Under the pieces are notes generated by a model that did no database searches, was not told the origin of the DNA, and was given only the letters and a program-made list of their open reading frames with translations. Below are positions 9,542 to 18,582 of a DNA stretch of 64,000 nt, one piece after another. A program made the position numbers and the translations under genes. Source of the DNA: RUG100 sp963542695 (GTDB lineage Bacteria > Bacillota > Clostridia > Peptostreptococcales > Anaerovoracaceae); NCBI GenBank assembly GCA_963542695.1, contig CAUTYX010000007.1, positions 29,698 through 93,697 of the forward strand, read 5' to 3'. The first letter of the stretch is position 1. Every line of letters begins with the position of its first letter.

Positions 9542-9904
9542 ATGCACTTTTTCGTTGTGGGCCTAGGTGGAGCCTTCGGTGCCGTAGCACGCTATTCCAT
9601 CAGTCTAATTCCATACAAGGGCGACTTTCCCTTGCTAACCTTGGTGACCAACTTGATAGGCGCTCTGGTTATCGGCTTTGTTACCGGTATTGCGACCAAA
9701 CGAGAATGGTCAGAAAACACAGTTCTGTTTTTGAAAACGGGAGTATGTGGCGGTTTCACCACATTTTCTACCTTTTCCCTGGAATCTTATACTCTGTTCC
9801 AGACTCATCGACCGGCACTGGCCATCATGTATATGCTGTTAAGTGTCATCTTGTGTTTGGCAGGTATCTTCATTGGCGTTTTCATTGCCAACAAAAGCAG
9901 CTAA
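9542..9904 (+). CDS. crcB: Fluoride efflux channel
   Basis: Small Fluc-family membrane protein (120 residues) that exports fluoride. GLGGAFGAVARY opens the protein, and GGFTTFSTFSLE, the channel signature, lies at about residue 75. Four hydrophobic segments are visible. The ATG at 9542 begins MHFFVVGLGG; the frame stays open upstream but that part is not protein-like. I looked for a fluoride riboswitch before it and did not recognise one. Many Firmicutes have two crcB copies; only one is here. Confidence 0.93.
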   Translation: MHFFVVGLGGAFGAVARYSISLIPYKGDFPLLTLVTNLIGALVIGFVTGIATKREWSENTVLFLKTGVCGGFTTFSTFSLESYTLFQTHRPALAIMYMLLSVILCLAGIFIGVFIANKSS

Positions 9905-9941
9905 AATCCACTCTCGGAACCTTGAAAGGAATCTTTTTCTC

Positions 9942-10562
9942 ATGAAAGAAAGATGCATCATTATCACTTCTCATATACAAGGATCTATCAAAGATATCAT
10001 TGACCCGAAAGACGCCTATATTATTTGTGCTGATGGAGGGTATGATTTGGCAACCAGGGAAGGAATCACACCGGACATTGCCATTGGCGATTTTGATTCT
10101 GCAAAGAGCATTCCTGCTAATATTCCCTTACTGCAGGTTCCCAGTCACAAAGATGTGACCGACACCTCTCTTTGCATTGACCATGCAGCACAAAAAGGCT
10201 TTCGTCGCATCTTTCTCATTGGCGGCCTAGGCGGCCGAGCCGATCATAGCATGGCCAACATTCAAAACCTGGTGGCAGCTGCCAAAAGCAACTTGTCGAT
10301 TATTATGATGGATGAAAAAAACATGGTCATGGCCATTGTGGATGATGAAAGCACTTTGCCTTCTATGGAAGGGTGGAAGCTGTCCTTACTTTCTTTCTCC
10401 GACGAATGCCTTGGAGTCACCGCATCCGGAGTAGCATATCCTTTAGAAAATGCAAGGCTGACTTCTGACTACCCGCTGGGAACCAGCAATGAAATCATAA
10501 AAAAAGAAGCCTTTATCAAGGTTGAAAAAGGAGTCCTTTTACTGATGTATTCCCGCGACTAA
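9942..10562 (+). CDS. thiN: Thiamine pyrophosphokinase
   Basis: Converts thiamine and ATP to thiamine pyrophosphate. GDFDS near residue 45 is the conserved metal/ATP site, preceded by CADGGYDLA. GGLGGRADHSMANI near residue 90 is the second family signature. The ATG at 9942 has AAAGGA about 11 bases upstream and gives a 206-residue protein of normal length. It lies 37 bases after crcB and is probably co-transcribed. No TPP riboswitch is visible. Confidence 0.93.
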   Translation: MKERCIIITSHIQGSIKDIIDPKDAYIICADGGYDLATREGITPDIAIGDFDSAKSIPANIPLLQVPSHKDVTDTSLCIDHAAQKGFRRIFLIGGLGGRADHSMANIQNLVAAAKSNLSIIMMDEKNMVMAIVDDESTLPSMEGWKLSLLSFSDECLGVTASGVAYPLENARLTSDYPLGTSNEIIKKEAFIKVEKGVLLLMYSRD

Positions 10563-10606
10563 GGATATATGCACAAGATTACACATCGTTAATACCCTTA
10601 GTTTCT

Positions 10607-11164
10607 TTATCCCATCAAGCCGGTTATCAAAATCCGAAGCCCTAGACAGACCAACAGTACGCCACCTATGATCTCGGCAATTTTTCGATTCTTTTTCCCA
10701 AAGCGACTGCCGATTTGTAGACCTATAATGGAAATAATGCAACAGACGATGCCGATAGTCGCTGCCGACACAGCAATATTAGCACCTACAAAGGCAAGAG
10801 ATACCCCCACGGCCAAGGCATCGATACTGGTGGCCACAGCAAGAATAAACATTTCTCCGGCTTTCAAGGACCCACTATCCTCTTCTTGGTTTTCCGAAAA
10901 AGCCTCTCGAATCATATTTCCGCCTATGAGAGCCAGCAAAATGAAAGCAATCCAGTGGTCGTATTTGTCCACCAGGTTTGCAAACAAGCTACCGGCTAAA
11001 AATCCCACCAGAGGCATCATCGCCTGAAAACCGCCAAACCACAATCCGACGGTTGCCATTTGGCGTGGTTTGACAGTGGTTAAAGAAAGGCCTTTCCCAA
11101 TGGAGACCGCAAAAGCATCCATGGCAAGGCCAATTGATAACAGCAGTAATTCAATATTTGTCAT
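10607..11164 (-). CDS. mntP: Manganese efflux pump
   Basis: Six-helix membrane exporter of Mn2+. The family pattern is clear: GLAMDAFAVSIGKG near residue 12 with the conserved aspartate, and its internal repeat ATSIDALAVGVSL near residue 118. 185 residues, full length. It begins two bases after the stop of a TetR-type regulator, so the pair forms an operon and the regulator may control it. No yybP-ykoY riboswitch leader can lie directly before mntP in this arrangement. Confidence 0.94.
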   Translation of the reverse strand: MTNIELLLLSIGLAMDAFAVSIGKGLSLTTVKPRQMATVGLWFGGFQAMMPLVGFLAGSLFANLVDKYDHWIAFILLALIGGNMIREAFSENQEEDSGSLKAGEMFILAVATSIDALAVGVSLAFVGANIAVSAATIGIVCCIISIIGLQIGSRFGKKNRKIAEIIGGVLLVCLGLRILITGLMG

Positions 11165-11166
11165 AA

Positions 11167-11754
11167 TCAGGAATCCTCTTCCATACTCTTTTGCATGCTG
11201 CTGCTAATGAGCATCATTTCAATGTCATCTGATAATTCTTGCAGTCTTGCAATCATCTGTTCCGGAGTGTCTTTGGTTTCTCCAATGACCCAGTCAATAA
11301 TCATGCCTACGGTTCCATGAGCGAAAAACGAAGCCACAAAGTGAATTTCTTCCCGATCGATATAATCGCTGTCTACCCATTCGGAAATCATATCCTCGTA
11401 CATATCCAGCATCACTTCGTACATGTACCGACGAAATTCATGGTTATCGTAGGCCAAAGCGTTTTGATAATACACCCGATCCTTTTCGATACGCTGCAGC
11501 GTCTCCATCAAGTTGGCATTCCAGGACTTTTCCGAAAAGCTGTTGCGGAATTCCAAAATGATTTCATTGTAGTAAATCCAGTTTAGTAACGCGTATTTGT
11601 CTTCAAAATGGTAGTAGAAAGTAAGCCGATTAAGACCGCAGGCTTCCGTGATATCGTTCACGGTAATACTTTCAAAGGATTTCACTTCCATGAGCTTTTT
11701 AAAGGCATGGACAATTTCTATTTTGGTCATTTTTCCCTTAGGTAATTTTGCCAT
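11167..11754 (-). CDS. TetR family transcriptional regulator (DhaS-like)
   Basis: The N-terminal helix-turn-helix reads SITVNDITEACGLNRLTFYYHF (written in two parts: SITVNDITEACG, then LNRLTFYYHF), residues 29-50. The phrase TFYYHFEDKYALL is typical of the DhaS/YcnC branch of TetR proteins with a C-terminal TetR_C_8 type domain. 195 residues. Its close linkage to mntP suggests it governs metal efflux, which is inference only. Confidence 0.85.
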   Translation of the reverse strand: MAKLPKGKMTKIEIVHAFKKLMEVKSFESITVNDITEACGLNRLTFYYHFEDKYALLNWIYYNEIILEFRNSFSEKSWNANLMETLQRIEKDRVYYQNALAYDNHEFRRYMYEVMLDMYEDMISEWVDSDYIDREEIHFVASFFAHGTVGMIIDWVIGETKDTPEQMIARLQELSDDIEMMLISSSMQKSMEEDS

Positions 11755-11805
11755 CGTCTCCTCCTGAGAATGTCTCCTCCTGTGTTCACACTTTTTATAC
11801 TCTTT

Positions 11806-12660
11806 CTATTTCTTAATGTCGCGATGAGTCAATGTAACCTGACGTCCTTGCTTTGTAAACAGCTCCGACATTTCATTGGCCATGGCAACAGAACGATGAC
11901 GACCGCCTGTACAGCCAAAAGCAATATTTAAATTAAACTTTCCTTCTTTCATGTAGTTGGGAATAATATCATTAATTAGCTTGTTCAGATTTTTAACAAA
12001 CATCTTGGCGACAAGGTGCTTCATTACATATTTTCGAACACGCTGGTTGTTTCCGGAAAACCTCTTTAGGCTGGCCACATAATATGGATTGGGAATAAAT
12101 CGCATATCAAAGACCATATCTGCCGTCAGTGGAATGCCATGCTTGAATCCAAAGGACATCACGTTAATGATAAAAGTTTCTTCTACATTTTCGCCATTTA
12201 AGACAGTAATCAACTCTTCTTTTAACTTGTAGGTGTTCATATTGGAAGTATCAATTACATAATCAGCCTGGCAACGGATGTTTTCCAAAATTTTCCGTTC
12301 CTGGGCAATGGCCTCCAGTGTTGCTGTTTGTTTAGTAGCCGGATGAATACGCCGCGATTCATTAAACCGTTGTACCAAAATTTGGTTGCTGGCCTCCAGG
12401 AAAATAATCCGAAATGCGATATCAGATTCTCGCAGCATCTCAATAACGTTATTAAGACCGCCAAAGATTTCTTCGCCGCGAATATCCGTCACAAAGGCAA
12501 TTTTCTCCAAGTTGCCGGTTTGGCCAACGGCCAAATTGATAAAGTCCATTACCAGCGCCGAGGGCATATTATCGATACAATAGTAACCTTGATCTTCTAG
12601 GCATCGAACGGCCTGGGTTTTACCGGCACCACTCATACCTGTAATCATTACAACTTCCAT
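11806..12660 (-). CDS. rapZ: RNase adapter / nucleotide-binding protein RapZ (YvcJ)
   Basis: P-loop protein with GMSGAGKT at residues 8-15 and the C-terminal FGCTGGRHRSV motif of the RapZ/YvcJ family. In Bacillus the homologue is YvcJ, and in E. coli RapZ controls glmS mRNA stability. 284 residues, full length. It follows the PHP phosphatase by five bases, in the murB-PHP-rapZ order seen in many Clostridia. The usual next partners yvcK and whiA are not here; a TetR gene follows instead. Confidence 0.94.
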   Translation of the reverse strand: MEVVMITGMSGAGKTQAVRCLEDQGYYCIDNMPSALVMDFINLAVGQTGNLEKIAFVTDIRGEEIFGGLNNVIEMLRESDIAFRIIFLEASNQILVQRFNESRRIHPATKQTATLEAIAQERKILENIRCQADYVIDTSNMNTYKLKEELITVLNGENVEETFIINVMSFGFKHGIPLTADMVFDMRFIPNPYYVASLKRFSGNNQRVRKYVMKHLVAKMFVKNLNKLINDIIPNYMKEGKFNLNIAFGCTGGRHRSVAMANEMSELFTKQGRQVTLTHRDIKK

Positions 12661-12665
12661 ATCAA

Positions 12666-13403
12666 CTAATCTCCCTTAATATTAACAATGCGATGCAAAT
12701 CCAATCCCGCTTTTTGGGCTCGTTCCACGCCCGCCTGAAAAGTTCCTACCATTTTAGGCACATGGGCATCACTACTGATGACAAACTCCACACTGTAGTT
12801 CTTGCAAACAGCGATTTCCTCCACAGTCAAATGAGAATGATGAGTACTGATTTCCATCAACACACCTTTTTCCTCACAAGCCTTGGCCAAAGCCTCCATA
12901 TCCACCGGCCCCTTATCCCCCGGATGGGTAAGGATTTTTATATTGTTCTTTTCTATGGCTCGCAGCGTCATGGCAGTATTTACTTTTTCCATTCGCCGTC
13001 GCCAATACTCCCCTTTTAAAATCCCATGTGACCAAAGCCAGTTGCCAATGCAGTGCCCCTTCGTCACACCAAAGTGATAGCCGGCAATGACAAAATCCAG
13101 TTGCTCTATATCTTCCTTTGTTACATCAAGACCACCAGCTGTATCTATAATATTAGCTTCGACCCCCATATAAATCTTAATCATAGGGTATTTTTTACGA
13201 AGACGATTAATTTCTGTTCTAATTTCCGGAAAACATTTGCGTTTGACACCATAAAACAGATGACCGGGACCATGGTCTGTAATGGCAATGGCAGACAATC
13301 CTTTTTCCACAGCCACCATGACATTTTCTTCAATAGTCCCCTTCCCATGGTGATGGCGAGAATATACGGTATGAGTATGGTAGTCAAAAAGTATTTTGCT
13401 CAT
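12666..13403 (-). CDS. PHP-domain phosphatase (YcdX type)
   Basis: Metal-dependent hydrolase. DYHTHTVYS at residues 7-15, ITDHGPGH near residue 41, GVEANI near 80 and SSDAHVPK near 209 supply the histidine and acidic metal ligands of a PHP domain. 245 residues. It shares boundaries with murB (zero bases apart) and rapZ. The substrate in this genomic setting is not known; YcdX-type enzymes act as phosphatases. Confidence 0.88.
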   Translation of the reverse strand: MSKILFDYHTHTVYSRHHHGKGTIEENVMVAVEKGLSAIAITDHGPGHLFYGVKRKCFPEIRTEINRLRKKYPMIKIYMGVEANIIDTAGGLDVTKEDIEQLDFVIAGYHFGVTKGHCIGNWLWSHGILKGEYWRRRMEKVNTAMTLRAIEKNNIKILTHPGDKGPVDMEALAKACEEKGVLMEISTHHSHLTVEEIAVCKNYSVEFVISSDAHVPKMVGTFQAGVERAQKAGLDLHRIVNIKGD

Positions 13404-14312
13404 TTAGGCCTCTCCTATAATGCGCACTTCCGGTTCCAACATAACTCCTTCTTTTTCATATACAGCGGCCTGCACCAAATGCATCAATTTCTCAATATCT
13501 CCTACTGTGGCACCGCCAATGTTAATGACAAAGCCGGAATGAAGCTGGGAAACTTGGGCTCCTCCAACGGTTAAACCCTTGAGACCGGCATCTTGAATCA
13601 GCTTGCCGGCAAAATATCCTTGCGGGCGTTTGAAAAAGCTTCCTGCACTGGGATACGTTACCGGTTGTTTTTCATTTCGTCGCTGCGCCAGCTCCTTCAT
13701 GGTTTCTGCTATTTCTTCTTTATTACCCTTTTGCAAGCCAATGGAAACAGAAATAACAATATCCCCACTCTCATAAAGAACACTATGACGATATCCATAC
13801 TCCATCTCTTCACAAGTAAGCCTGTACATACCGGAACCGTCACGATGGAGCAACGTCACGGTTTCAATGACTTCCTTCATTTCTCCACCATATGCCCCGG
13901 CATTCATAAATGCAGCACCTCCAACGGTTCCCGGAATACCGCTGGCAAATTCAAAGCCGGTATAGCCTTTTCGCTGCACATAATGAGCCACTGCTGCCAG
14001 GGACACTGCACTGCCGACTGTAAACAACGGCCCTTCTCCTGTAATTTCCTGACAGCATTTATCCATCCGTATAATAATGCCCCGGTATCCGCCATCACGA
14101 ACTAAAATATTGGAACCATTTCCCATGACCATAAAGGATTCTCCTTCTGCAGCCAACAAGGAAACACACCCTTGCAGTTCTTCTAAACTCCCCGGAATCA
14201 CCAATAAATCGGCAGGACCACCTGCTCGAAACGTTGTATATTTATCCATAGGTGCATGGGGAATAACCTGCCCCTTTTGCACTATGACGCTAATTTTCTT
14301 TTGTATGCTCAT
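13404..14312 (-). CDS. murB: UDP-N-acetylenolpyruvoylglucosamine reductase
   Basis: FAD enzyme completing UDP-MurNAc synthesis. TTFRAGGPADLL near residue 26 and GNGSNILVRDGGY near 62 bind FAD. GSFFKRP near 227 contains the catalytic serine, and LEPEVRIIGE closes the protein as usual. 302 residues, type I/II-like. The start overlaps the end of the upstream exporter gene by 23 bases, implying coupling. Confidence 0.95.
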   Translation of the reverse strand: MSIQKKISVIVQKGQVIPHAPMDKYTTFRAGGPADLLVIPGSLEELQGCVSLLAAEGESFMVMGNGSNILVRDGGYRGIIIRMDKCCQEITGEGPLFTVGSAVSLAAVAHYVQRKGYTGFEFASGIPGTVGGAAFMNAGAYGGEMKEVIETVTLLHRDGSGMYRLTCEEMEYGYRHSVLYESGDIVISVSIGLQKGNKEEIAETMKELAQRRNEKQPVTYPSAGSFFKRPQGYFAGKLIQDAGLKGLTVGGAQVSQLHSGFVINIGGATVGDIEKLMHLVQAAVYEKEGVMLEPEVRIIGEA

Positions 14313-15537
14313 TGACTAGGGTAACATCCTTTCCGTATTTGTATAGACTATAGTAATCTTTCGTATTGGTCGACAATCCCTTTCCTTCCAGTCGTTTATT
14401 AACTGCAAAGCAAACGTAGGCGTATATGACAGCAAAAACCGGAATGCCGACAATCATGCCAAGGAATCCGAAGAGACCGCCACCTACTAAGATAGCAAAC
14501 ATTACCCAGAAACTGGAGAGACCGGTACTGTCTCCCAAAATCTTCGGGCCGATGATATTTCCATCCACCTGTTGCAACACCAGTACAAATATCAAGAAAT
14601 ACAAAGCCGTAGTAGGCTCTTTCATCAGTAGCAATAATACCGATGGTATGGCTCCGATAAAAGGCCCAAAGAACGGAATAATATTGGTAACACCAACAAT
14701 AACACTGATGAGCACGGCGTACGGCCATCCAAAGATACTCATACAGATAAAGCAAATAACACCGATAATCAAGGAATCCAAAAGCTTTCCGTTAATGAAA
14801 CCACCGAAAGTCTTATTTACAAAAGCCGCTCCTCGCAAGAAGTTATCGGCATGTTCCTCTTTCAAGATGGCTAAAATCAGTTTTTTGCTCTGGGCAGCAA
14901 ACAGTTCTTTGCTATTGATAAAGAAAATACAAATAACCAGTCCGATAAAAAAGTCTTTCACGCCTCCTACAATGGATAGTCCCACTTCACCGACCCCGCT
15001 AAAGATGCTCTTATACAGAGGGAACAATTTCCCATGAACCCATTTGGAAATACCGCCGGTTGCATCATTGATCCAGGTGTATAGCCAAGCAATCTTGTTA
15101 GAGTGTGCTCCTACTCTAGTCTGAATCCAATCGGTAAACTGCTGAATGGACTTTGGCATTATCTTTAGTATGGAAACAACGCTTTCTGCCATTTGCGGAA
15201 TAATCAACATGAATATACCGAAGATAATACCTAGTAATGCCACTAGCGATATTACCGAGGCAAAACCCCGGGCAATGGACAAATTGTGTTGCTGTAACCG
15301 TTCTCCCGGCCACGATATTTTTCCAAACAAGCGAACACAGGCGTTGTATAAAGGACACAGCAAATACGCCATAACCAGTCCGTATACAAAGGGACGCAAT
15401 ACCTTTGCAAAGGTATTCATACCTCTTGTGAGTCCGGTGTGGCGATAAATCATAAAGAAAAAAATAATGCTGCACGCCACCACCAAAAATGCCGTTATGC
15501 CCCATTTTAGATAGGATTTTTCAAAATGTAATTTCAT
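14290..15537 (-). CDS. AI-2E family transporter
   Basis: Multispanning membrane protein (415 residues) with about eight hydrophobic helices. The conserved GVTNIIPFFGPFIGAIP and the PKILG segment of the AI-2E/PerM family lie in its C-terminal half. ATG 15537 has GGGAG five bases upstream and is preferred over ATG 15558. Despite the family name, members have varied roles, including Na+/H+ antiport, and the substrate is not predictable here. First gene of the murB-PHP-rapZ run. Confidence 0.88.
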   Translation of the reverse strand: MKLHFEKSYLKWGITAFLVVACSIIFFFMIYRHTGLTRGMNTFAKVLRPFVYGLVMAYLLCPLYNACVRLFGKISWPGERLQQHNLSIARGFASVISLVALLGIIFGIFMLIIPQMAESVVSILKIMPKSIQQFTDWIQTRVGAHSNKIAWLYTWINDATGGISKWVHGKLFPLYKSIFSGVGEVGLSIVGGVKDFFIGLVICIFFINSKELFAAQSKKLILAILKEEHADNFLRGAAFVNKTFGGFINGKLLDSLIIGVICFICMSIFGWPYAVLISVIVGVTNIIPFFGPFIGAIPSVLLLLMKEPTTALYFLIFVLVLQQVDGNIIGPKILGDSTGLSSFWVMFAILVGGGLFGFLGMIVGIPVFAVIYAYVCFAVNKRLEGKGLSTNTKDYYSLYKYGKDVTLVNEHTKEN

Positions 15538-15725
15538 GGAGTCTCCCGCTCTTTTCATTAAGGTTAGAATTGTCTTAATTATATCACATCTTTAGTGAAG
15601 CAAAAAGATGCCCCTTTCAGCCCCGGCAGCACCTATCCGATTTCGCATTATATTCATTATTATGCAGCTCCCATACAATCTCATTCCATTTGTGTTCATA
15701 AAAATCGCTAAATTTTATAAAACAC

Positions 15726-15763
15726 CTTGCATTATTATTCATTCATATGTATAATTAATCTCA
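15726..15763 (+). promoter_or_regulatory. argG promoter overlapped by tandem ARG boxes
   Basis: TTGCAT (15727-15732) and TATAAT (15750-15755) are spaced by exactly 17 bases. Two 18-base sites match the ARG-box pattern TNTGNATWWWWATNCANA at 10 of 12 fixed positions each: CTTGCATTATTATTCATT at 15726-15743 and TATGTATAATTAATCTCA at 15746-15763. They are separated by two bases and cover the -35 and -10 boxes, so ArgR binding would block RNA polymerase. Confidence 0.75.
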
Positions 15764-15808
15764 TCAACAAATATTTATGCAAAACAATATACTAACCATT
15801 GCCGTATA

Positions 15809-15830
15809 TGAAATGTTTAACAACATTTCA
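15809..15830. promoter_or_regulatory. 22-base palindrome in the argG leader
   Basis: TGAAATGTT and AACATTTCA form perfect nine-base arms around TAAC. It lies between the ARG boxes and the argG ribosome binding site, about 47 bases before the start codon, so it is in the transcribed leader. It has no U-tract after it, so it is not a terminator. It could be a second operator or an mRNA hairpin. Confidence 0.5.
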
Positions 15831-15876
15831 CAATATAAAAGCATATGAAGAAAAAGTAAGTAGAGGAGGTTGTCCC

Positions 15877-17097
15877 ATGTCCATTGAAAAAGTAGTGTTA
15901 GCGTATTCCGGCGGTTTAGATACTTCGGTTGTAATTCCTTGGTTAAAAGAAACCATCGGATGCCAGGTTATTGCTGTATGTTGCAATGCCGGTCAAAAGG
16001 AAGACTTTGAAGCCATCGATCGGAAGGCCATTGCCACCGGCGCCGACAAGAGTTTTATCCTTGATATTACGGAAGAATTTATCACCGATTATATTTGGCC
16101 ATCTCTAAAAGCTCAAGCTGTCTACGAAGGAGATTATCTCCTTGGAACATCCATGGCTCGTCCCCTTATGGCAAAGAAACTGGTAGAAATCGCCCGGCAG
16201 GAAGGTGCCGGTTATATCTGTCACGGCTGCACCGGCAAAGGCAACGACCAAGTCCGGTTTGAAACCACTATTCATGCCCTGGCACCATCTATTAAGATTA
16301 TTGCACCTTGGCGGGATGAACGGTGGACCTTCACTTCACGAGAGGACATGATTGAATACGCCAATCAACACAATATTCCTATTGCGCAGTCTACAAAGAA
16401 AATTTATTCTCGGGACGAAAACATCTGGCACATTAGTCATGAAGGCGGAAATTTGGAAGAACCTTGGAATATCCACAACGATGATATCCACGTGCTGTCT
16501 CTGACAGCGGAGCAAGCACCGGATCAACCACTGCTGGTTGACATCGGTTTTGAAAAAGGGATTCCTGTCAGCATCGATGGTGAAAAACTAGAACCTGTGG
16601 AGTTGCTTAGCAAAATCAACGATCTTGCTGCAGCCAATGGCGTAGGAACCATTGATATTATCGAAAACCGTCTGGTGGGAATGAAGTCCCGCGGCGTATA
16701 CGAAACTCCGGGGGGAACGGTTCTTTACGCCGCTCACAAAGATTTAGAGAAGCTGGTTTTGGATCGGGATACTCTCCATTTTAAAGAACACGTATCTCTG
16801 AAGTTTGCCGAGTTGTTATATAACGGCTTGTGGGATTCTCCTCTTCGGGCAGCACTATCTGCTTTTGTAGACGAAACCCAGGAACCGATGACCGGTGTTG
16901 TAAAGATGAAGCTATATAAAGGCCAGGCAATTCCTGTGGCTAGTACCTCTGAAAACAGCCTATACAGTGAAGAGTTTGCCACCTTTGGAAAAGACGAAGT
17001 GTATACCCAGGCAGATGCCACCGGATTCATTAATCTGTGGTCCCTGCCATTAAAAATCAAAGCCATGCAAAAGGCAAAGCAGCAGGAAGGAAAATAG
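15877..17097 (+). CDS. argG: Argininosuccinate synthase
   Basis: Joins citrulline and aspartate using ATP. AYSGGLDTSV at residues 9-18 is the ATP pyrophosphatase P-loop. CHGCTGKGNDQVRFE near residue 118 is the family signature. GGAGG at 15865-15869 lies seven bases before ATG 15877, which gives the normal 406-residue protein; the open frame upstream is leader. It is followed three bases later by argH and preceded by an ArgR-type promoter region. Confidence 0.97.
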   Translation: MSIEKVVLAYSGGLDTSVVIPWLKETIGCQVIAVCCNAGQKEDFEAIDRKAIATGADKSFILDITEEFITDYIWPSLKAQAVYEGDYLLGTSMARPLMAKKLVEIARQEGAGYICHGCTGKGNDQVRFETTIHALAPSIKIIAPWRDERWTFTSREDMIEYANQHNIPIAQSTKKIYSRDENIWHISHEGGNLEEPWNIHNDDIHVLSLTAEQAPDQPLLVDIGFEKGIPVSIDGEKLEPVELLSKINDLAAANGVGTIDIIENRLVGMKSRGVYETPGGTVLYAAHKDLEKLVLDRDTLHFKEHVSLKFAELLYNGLWDSPLRAALSAFVDETQEPMTGVVKMKLYKGQAIPVASTSENSLYSEEFATFGKDEVYTQADATGFINLWSLPLKIKAMQKAKQQEGK

Positions 17098-17100
17098 TCT

Positions 17101-18477
17101 ATGAAGCTCTGGAAAGGTCGATTTACAAAGACAGCAAATGCATCTGCAAATGAATTTAACGCCTCCATTACTTTTGACAAGCGTCTTTATAAAGAAGACA
17201 TTGCCGGCAGTATTGCACACGCAAAGATGTTGGCAAAGCAGGGCATCCTAACACAAAAGGAAGCGGACACCATTGTGTCCGCCCTTTCTGCCATTGAGAA
17301 AGATATCGCCCAAGATAAAGTCACATTTTCTGTTGATAGCGAAGATATTCATATGAATATCGAAAGCATTTTGACAGAGCGTATCGGCGACGTGGGAAAA
17401 AAGCTGCATACTGCCCGCAGTCGTAATGACCAAGTGGCGATAGACTGCAAGCTTTTTGTCAAAGAAGAGATAGAACAAGTCAAAGAATTACTCCATGGAT
17501 TACTGAAAGCGTTGACCGTTTTAGCCGAAAAAAACCAGGAAACAATCATGCCCGGCTATACCCACTTGCAGAGAGCACAACCAGTCACCTTTGCCTATCA
17601 TCTACTGGCCTATTGCCAAATGTTTAAACGGGATATTTCCAGGTTTGAAGATTGCCGGGATCGGATGGATTGGCTTCCGCTGGGAAGTGGCGCCTTGGCC
17701 GGCACCACCTATGACACCGACCGGGAGTTTCTGGCAACGGAACTGGGCTTTTCCCGTGTGACAGAAAATGCTATGGATTCTGTCAGCGACCGTGACTTTG
17801 TTATTGAATACATTAGTGCTTGTTCCATCTGTATGATGCATTTATCCCGGTTTTGCGAAGAACTGATTTTATGGAGTTCAAAGGAATTCAGCTTTGTGGA
17901 AATCAGTGATGTCTATGCCACCGGCAGCAGCATTATGCCCCAAAAGAAAAACCCGGATATGGCCGAATTAATCCGTGGGAAAACAGGTCGTATGTATGGT
18001 GATTTAGTGGCGATTTTAACGGTAATGAAAGGGCTGCCTCTTGCCTACAACAAAGATATGCAAGAAGACAAAGAGCCCCTCTTTGATGCGACGGACACTT
18101 TGAAAAATTCCTTGAATATTTTTACCGAAATGATTTCCACCATGGAAGTCCGCACTGACCAAATGGAAAAAGCCGCCAAATACGGCTACATGAATGCCAC
18201 CGATGCGGCTGATTATCTGGTAGAAAAAGGAATTCCTTTCCGAGATTGCCACGCTATTATCGGAGCCCTGGTACTCTATTGCATCAATAACAACTGTGCC
18301 ATTGAGGATTGCAGCCTGGAAGAATTACACCAGTTTTCTCCGAAATTTGAAGAGGACATCTACGAAAAAATCAATAATATTGCGTGTATCAATGGAAAAA
18401 TTTCCAAAGGCTCCACTTCCTTTGCCAGCGTTTCCAATCAAATTCAATCCATGAAAACATATTTACAAAGCAGCTAG
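17101..18477 (+). CDS. argH: Argininosuccinate lyase
   Basis: Last step of arginine synthesis, releasing fumarate. GSSIMPQKKNPD near residue 278 is the fumarase/aspartase superfamily signature containing the catalytic serine loop. The N-terminus MKLWKGRF is characteristic of ArgH. 458 residues, full length. Second gene of the argGH operon, ending before a clear terminator. Confidence 0.97.
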   Translation: MKLWKGRFTKTANASANEFNASITFDKRLYKEDIAGSIAHAKMLAKQGILTQKEADTIVSALSAIEKDIAQDKVTFSVDSEDIHMNIESILTERIGDVGKKLHTARSRNDQVAIDCKLFVKEEIEQVKELLHGLLKALTVLAEKNQETIMPGYTHLQRAQPVTFAYHLLAYCQMFKRDISRFEDCRDRMDWLPLGSGALAGTTYDTDREFLATELGFSRVTENAMDSVSDRDFVIEYISACSICMMHLSRFCEELILWSSKEFSFVEISDVYATGSSIMPQKKNPDMAELIRGKTGRMYGDLVAILTVMKGLPLAYNKDMQEDKEPLFDATDTLKNSLNIFTEMISTMEVRTDQMEKAAKYGYMNATDAADYLVEKGIPFRDCHAIIGALVLYCINNNCAIEDCSLEELHQFSPKFEEDIYEKINNIACINGKISKGSTSFASVSNQIQSMKTYLQSS

Positions 18478-18508
18478 CGCTATCTTGCTACATACTCCAT
18501 ATGCTTTT

Positions 18509-18537
18509 GAGACTGCCTATTTAGAGCAGTCTCTTTT
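18509..18537 (+). terminator. Intrinsic terminator of argGH
   Basis: GAGACTGC (18509-18516) pairs perfectly with GCAGTCTC (18526-18533) and is followed by TTTT. It lies 32 bases after the argH stop. Confidence 0.8.
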
Positions 18538-18582
18538 CATGAAACAAGATAGGCTCAAACTATGTCTTCATGTGTTTACTTT

